DNA from: JACMNW01 sp031406155
GTDB lineage: Bacteria > Pseudomonadota > Alphaproteobacteria > Rhodobacterales > Rhodobacteraceae
Length of the DNA: 64,000 nucleotides
Reading direction: 5' to 3'
NCBI GenBank assembly: GCA_031406155.1
Contig: JANOGW010000048.1
Span: 26,530 to 90,529 of the forward strand
Made by a program: the position numbers and the translations under genes. Below the pieces are notes generated by a model, which ran no database searches, was not told the DNA's origin, and worked only from the letters and a program-made list of their open reading frames with translations. Of the stretch, positions 61,270 to 64,000 are shown piece by piece. Within the stretch, counting starts at the first letter, position 1. The number at the start of each line of letters is the position of its first letter.

Positions 61270-62424
61270 ATGCTCCGCCGGCTCCATCCCGTCCAACCCG
61301 TCTCCTTCGCCTTCACGCCCGCGAACCTCGCATGGGCCAATGGCCAAATGTCCAAATACCCCGCAGGCCGCCAAGCCAGCGCCATCATTCCGCTGCTCTG
61401 GCGCGCGCAGGAGCAGGAGGGCTGGCTTTCCCGCCCCGCCATCGAACATGTGGCGGGTATGTTGGACCTGGCCTATATCCGGGCGCTGGAAGTGGCGACG
61501 TTCTACTTCATGTTCCAGTTGCAACCGGTTGGTTCCATTGCGCATATCCAGATTTGTGGCACCACGTCATGCATGATCTGCGGCGCCGAAGATCTGGTCG
61601 CCGTTTGCAAGGAACTGGTCAACCCGAAGGCGCATGCGCTGTCGGCCGATGGCAAGTTCAGCTGGGAAGATGTGGAATGTCTAGGGGCCTGCGCCAATGC
61701 GCCGATGGCGCAGATCGGCAAGGATTACTACGAAGACCTGACGCCCGCCAAGTTGCGCGATCTGATCGCGCGGTTTTCCAACGGCGAGGTTCCTGTGCCG
61801 GGGTCCCAGACCGGGCGCTTTGCGGCAGAGCCCTTGTCGGGTCTGACCAGCCTGAAAACCGGTACACCGGTGCACAACGCGCACAATGCGTCGGTGCATG
61901 CGGCGGTTGATCTGGGGGACACTGTGCGCCGGATTGACGGCACGGAGGTGGCGCTGACAATGCCATGGCTCGGCAAAGCGGTGCCGCCGGTCAAACCAGC
62001 CAAGGGTGAGGCGACAGAACCAAAGCCCGGCAAGGGGCTTCCAGCAGACGCCTCCGGTGCCACGGTGCAAGAAGCCCCGGCGCGGTCCAAGGGTAAACCA
62101 AAGCCGGACGGCAACTCCGCCATCGCCACGCCTTTGGCAACGCCGGAGGCCAAGGCCCCGGCAATGTCTGTGCAATCAAAGCCCGCCGCGTTGCCCTCCG
62201 CCCGGGGTGGCAAGCCGGACGACCTGAAGGTCATCGTCGGCATCGGGCCAAAACTGGAAATCCTGTGCCACCGGCTGGGCTTTTTCCACTTTGATCAGCT
62301 CGCGGCATGGACCGAGGCGGAAATTGCCTGGGTTGACAACAACCTCGAAGGGTTCAGAGGCCGCGTGACCCGCGACAAATGGGTCGAACAGGCCCGTGTT
62401 CTTGCAGCGCGCGGCACGCCGTGA
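61270..62424 (+). CDS. nuoE: NADH-quinone oxidoreductase subunit E with C-terminal extension
   Basis: 384 residues against about 160-240 for ordinary NuoE. Thioredoxin-like [2Fe-2S] domain (about 10-165) with ligands in CGTTSCMICGA and VECLGACANAPM. A long Pro/Ala/Lys-rich linker (about 215-315) leads to a helical domain (about 318-384) with GIGPKLEILCHRLGFFHFDQ and WVDNNLEGFRGRVTRDKW, a helix-hairpin-helix-like fold. The same domain ends the next gene product. Extended NuoE is typical of Rhodobacterales. ATG at 61270. Confidence 0.94.
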   Translation: MLRRLHPVQPVSFAFTPANLAWANGQMSKYPAGRQASAIIPLLWRAQEQEGWLSRPAIEHVAGMLDLAYIRALEVATFYFMFQLQPVGSIAHIQICGTTSCMICGAEDLVAVCKELVNPKAHALSADGKFSWEDVECLGACANAPMAQIGKDYYEDLTPAKLRDLIARFSNGEVPVPGSQTGRFAAEPLSGLTSLKTGTPVHNAHNASVHAAVDLGDTVRRIDGTEVALTMPWLGKAVPPVKPAKGEATEPKPGKGLPADASGATVQEAPARSKGKPKPDGNSAIATPLATPEAKAPAMSVQSKPAALPSARGGKPDDLKVIVGIGPKLEILCHRLGFFHFDQLAAWTEAEIAWVDNNLEGFRGRVTRDKWVEQARVLAARGTP

Positions 62425-62547
62425 CGCAGGTCAGGGCAGAAGATGATCTGAAACGCCCGCGTGCGTCAGGACTGAGTGCTTGAGACGGAGTGACTGAATT
62501 GGTGCAACAAGGGCCTTGCAAAATGGGCCGACAGGGAGATGGGATCG

Positions 62548-63318
62548 ATGAAGCAATCTGAAATGAAAGCCGCCCCTTCGCTGGGCGGATGGCTGATCGC
62601 GGCGGCGGCAGGGCTTGTTGCGGCAGCGGTAGCGTACGTTGTTGGCGACTTCAACTATTCGCAAGCAGGCTTCGTGGGTCTGATCATCTTTGTGGTGGTC
62701 GGCTTCATTCTGGGCCTGCATTGGGGGTCGTCTGCTGCTGCGCGGCAGGCATCCGGCGATCTAACCGGCATTGCTGCACCGATGGCCGATACCACCGTTG
62801 CTGCGGCAGGTACTGCGATGGCTCCGGCAGCGGCTCCTTCAATGCCTGCACTAGCCGAAGAGCCTGCGGCGATGATGTCCATGGCCCCTGTTGGCGACGC
62901 CGCCCCGGCGAAAACTGGCCCGGCGGCACGAGCGAAAACAAACCATACCCCCGCGAAACCGGCTGCCGCCAAGGCGATTGCCGAACCTGCGGCCGCCAAA
63001 CCACCCGCAGCCAAAGCGCCGCGCGCAAAAAAGGCCGATGGTCCGTTGCGCCTGTCTGCCCCGCGCAAGGGCAAGGCCGATAATCTGAAGGAAATCGAAG
63101 GCATCGGCCCGGCCCTTGAAAAGCTGTGCAACGGACTTGGGTTTTATCATTTCGATCAGATCGCCAACTGGTCGGATACGGATGTGGCCTGGGTTGATGC
63201 CAACATGCAAAGCTTCAAGGGCCGCATCGTGCGCGACAAATGGATTGCGCAATCAAAGATCATCGTCACCGAAGGGCTGGAGGCGTTCCGCGTTCGGGCC
63301 AAGACCAACGACTATTGA
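62548..63318 (+). CDS. Membrane protein with NuoE-like C-terminal domain (unknown)
   Basis: 256 residues. Two N-terminal membrane spans (about 12-33 and 41-62), a long Ala/Pro/Lys linker (about 65-185), then a C-terminal domain (about 190-250) with GIGPALEKLCNGLGFYHFDQ and WVDANMQSFKGRIVRDKW, nearly the same as the end of NuoE. Only the shared domain hints at a role; a membrane tether or assembly partner for the NADH-oxidising arm is a guess. The ATG at 62548 has AGGGAG nine bases upstream; the ATG at 62539 abuts it. Lies between nuoE and nuoF. Confidence 0.8.
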   Translation: MKQSEMKAAPSLGGWLIAAAAGLVAAAVAYVVGDFNYSQAGFVGLIIFVVVGFILGLHWGSSAAARQASGDLTGIAAPMADTTVAAAGTAMAPAAAPSMPALAEEPAAMMSMAPVGDAAPAKTGPAARAKTNHTPAKPAAAKAIAEPAAAKPPAAKAPRAKKADGPLRLSAPRKGKADNLKEIEGIGPALEKLCNGLGFYHFDQIANWSDTDVAWVDANMQSFKGRIVRDKWIAQSKIIVTEGLEAFRVRAKTNDY

Positions 63319-63324
63319 CCTGAC

Positions 63325-63558
63325 ATGAAAATCCAGCGCCCCGATCCGGACAAAGACCGACAGTCCGCGCGTCAGGCCCGCCTTGTGGCGGTGGTTCTGG
63401 CGGCAACCATGGTTCTTTGGATCGGGGCACAATGGCTGGGCGGTATCATGGGCTGGCAAGCGCGATTCGCCTTTCTGGCCGATCTGCTGGCCTTGGCCGG
63501 TTTCACATGGGCGCTACTTGTGACCTATAGACTTTGGCGTAACCGCCAGAAAACTTGA
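63325..63558 (+). CDS. Small two-span membrane protein (DUF5337-like)
   Basis: 77 residues with two membrane helices (about 19-40 and 46-68), charged N-terminus (PDPDKDRQSARQARL) and basic C-terminus (RLWRNRQKT). It resembles, from memory, the DUF5337 proteins found in nuo clusters of Rhodobacterales; I cannot verify this. Six bp after the preceding gene and 10 bp before nuoF, so part of the operon. Function unknown. Confidence 0.75.
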   Translation: MKIQRPDPDKDRQSARQARLVAVVLAATMVLWIGAQWLGGIMGWQARFAFLADLLALAGFTWALLVTYRLWRNRQKT

Positions 63559-63568
63559 GGACTTCGCG

Positions 63569-64000
63569 ATGCTGAAAGACCAGGACCGGATATTCACCAA
63601 CCTGTACGGGATGGAGGATCGATCGCTTGCGGGCGCGCGCAAGCGTGGCGCGTGGGATGGCACGGCGGGGTTTCTGGCCAATGGCCGCGACTGGCTGGTT
63701 GAACAGATCAAGGCCTCGGGCTTGCGCGGGCGTGGCGGGGCGGGGTTTCCGACCGGCCTCAAATGGTCGTTCATGCCGAAAGTATCTGATGGCAGGCCGT
63801 GCTATCTGGTGGTCAATGCCGACGAATCCGAGCCCGGCACCTGCAAAGACCGCGAGATTATGCGCCACGATCCGCACACATTGATCGAGGGATCCCTGAT
63901 CGCCGCCTTCGCGATGGGTGCGCATGATTGCTACATCTACATTCGCGGTGAATACATCCGCGAACGCGAGGCCCTGCAAGCGGCGATCGACGAGGCTTAC
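63569..64000 (+). CDS. nuoF: NADH-quinone oxidoreductase subunit F (5' part, cut by window end)
   Basis: The first 144 codons are seen. GLRGRGGAGFPTGLKWSFMP (NADH-binding glycine loop, about 51-70) and NADESEPGTCKDREIM (FMN-binding) are diagnostic of NuoF. The rest, including the N3 cluster cysteines, lies beyond the window. GAGG precedes the ATG by 8 bases. Confidence 0.96.
   Translation, partial: MLKDQDRIFTNLYGMEDRSLAGARKRGAWDGTAGFLANGRDWLVEQIKASGLRGRGGAGFPTGLKWSFMPKVSDGRPCYLVVNADESEPGTCKDREIMRHDPHTLIEGSLIAAFAMGAHDCYIYIRGEYIREREALQAAIDEAY

Noticed and set aside
1..64000. CRISPR arrays, prophage, integrase or toxin-antitoxin genes
   Set aside because: No spaced direct repeats, no phage structural genes, no integrase and no recognisable toxin-antitoxin pair were found on reading through the window.

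Overview
The window looks like a chromosomal stretch from a high-GC alphaproteobacterium, most likely of the Rhodobacterales (Roseobacter/Rhodobacter type). Supporting signs are a complex I operon whose NuoE carries a long C-terminal extension, PhoB/PhoR/Pst proteins of the alphaproteobacterial form (long PstC, PstA with an extra periplasmic insert), a GlxA-type regulator, a DUF3422 membrane protein, a Hint_2-type protein, and two perfect TTAA-N7-TTAA (CtrA-type) sites. I see no phage, integrase, intact insertion sequence or CRISPR array. Most of the window is orderly core and catabolic gene content.

Layout. 1-1.5 kb: partial YqaA-type membrane protein, YpfJ-type metalloprotease, tRNA-Leu(CAA). 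1.7-5.5 kb: homogentisate dioxygenase, a 1.1 kb gene-poor gap with a CtrA-type site, a stand-alone Hint-domain protein, a MobA-like nucleotidyltransferase. 5.5-15.7 kb: a dimethylglycine/sarcosine-dehydrogenase-type flavoprotein downstream of a complete branched-chain-type ABC transporter (livJ-G-F-H-M order), then a PQQ-type sugar dehydrogenase homologue convergent with a GlxA/AraC regulator. The short palindromic repeat between these two supplies both stop codons. 15.8-20.8 kb: class II DAHP synthase with a strong terminator, a PAS protein, yicC-gmk-gamma carbonic anhydrase, and an unknown protein behind a second CtrA-type site. 20.9-28.3 kb: the phosphate regulon phoR, Pho box, pstS-pstC-pstA-pstB-phoU-phoB. 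28.4-35.8 kb: kynureninase, a small methyltransferase, pntA-pntB, a PAP2 phosphatase and DUF3422.

35.8-45 kb: a peptide-type ABC operon oppD-F-A-B-C on the minus strand, divergent from a VOC protein, an ArgE-type deacetylase and a DadA-like FAD oxidoreductase. Together these look like uptake and breakdown of an N-acylated or opine-like amino acid (inference). 45-53 kb: a second copy of the palindromic repeat, a YegD-type Hsp70, three consecutive palindromes, a membrane-anchored NYN ribonuclease, GNAT, an M20 aminoacylase, an acyl-CoA ligase, moaA and a lipoprotein. 52.6-57.8 kb: alkD-glmS-glmU (minus), divergent from gph and a membrane-anchored thermonuclease-like protein.

58.2 kb to the end: the nuo operon (nuoA-B-C-D-E-x-y-F, F cut by the window edge). 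The most unusual content is here. Two previously easy-to-miss 59-codon genes sit between nuoC and nuoD and between nuoD and nuoE. Each is exactly 180 bp, joined to the preceding nuo gene by a 4-bp start/stop overlap, and much more AT-rich (about 46% and 43% GC by hand count) than the flanking nuo genes. The operon also contains a 256-residue membrane protein whose C-terminal domain duplicates the C-terminal extension of NuoE.
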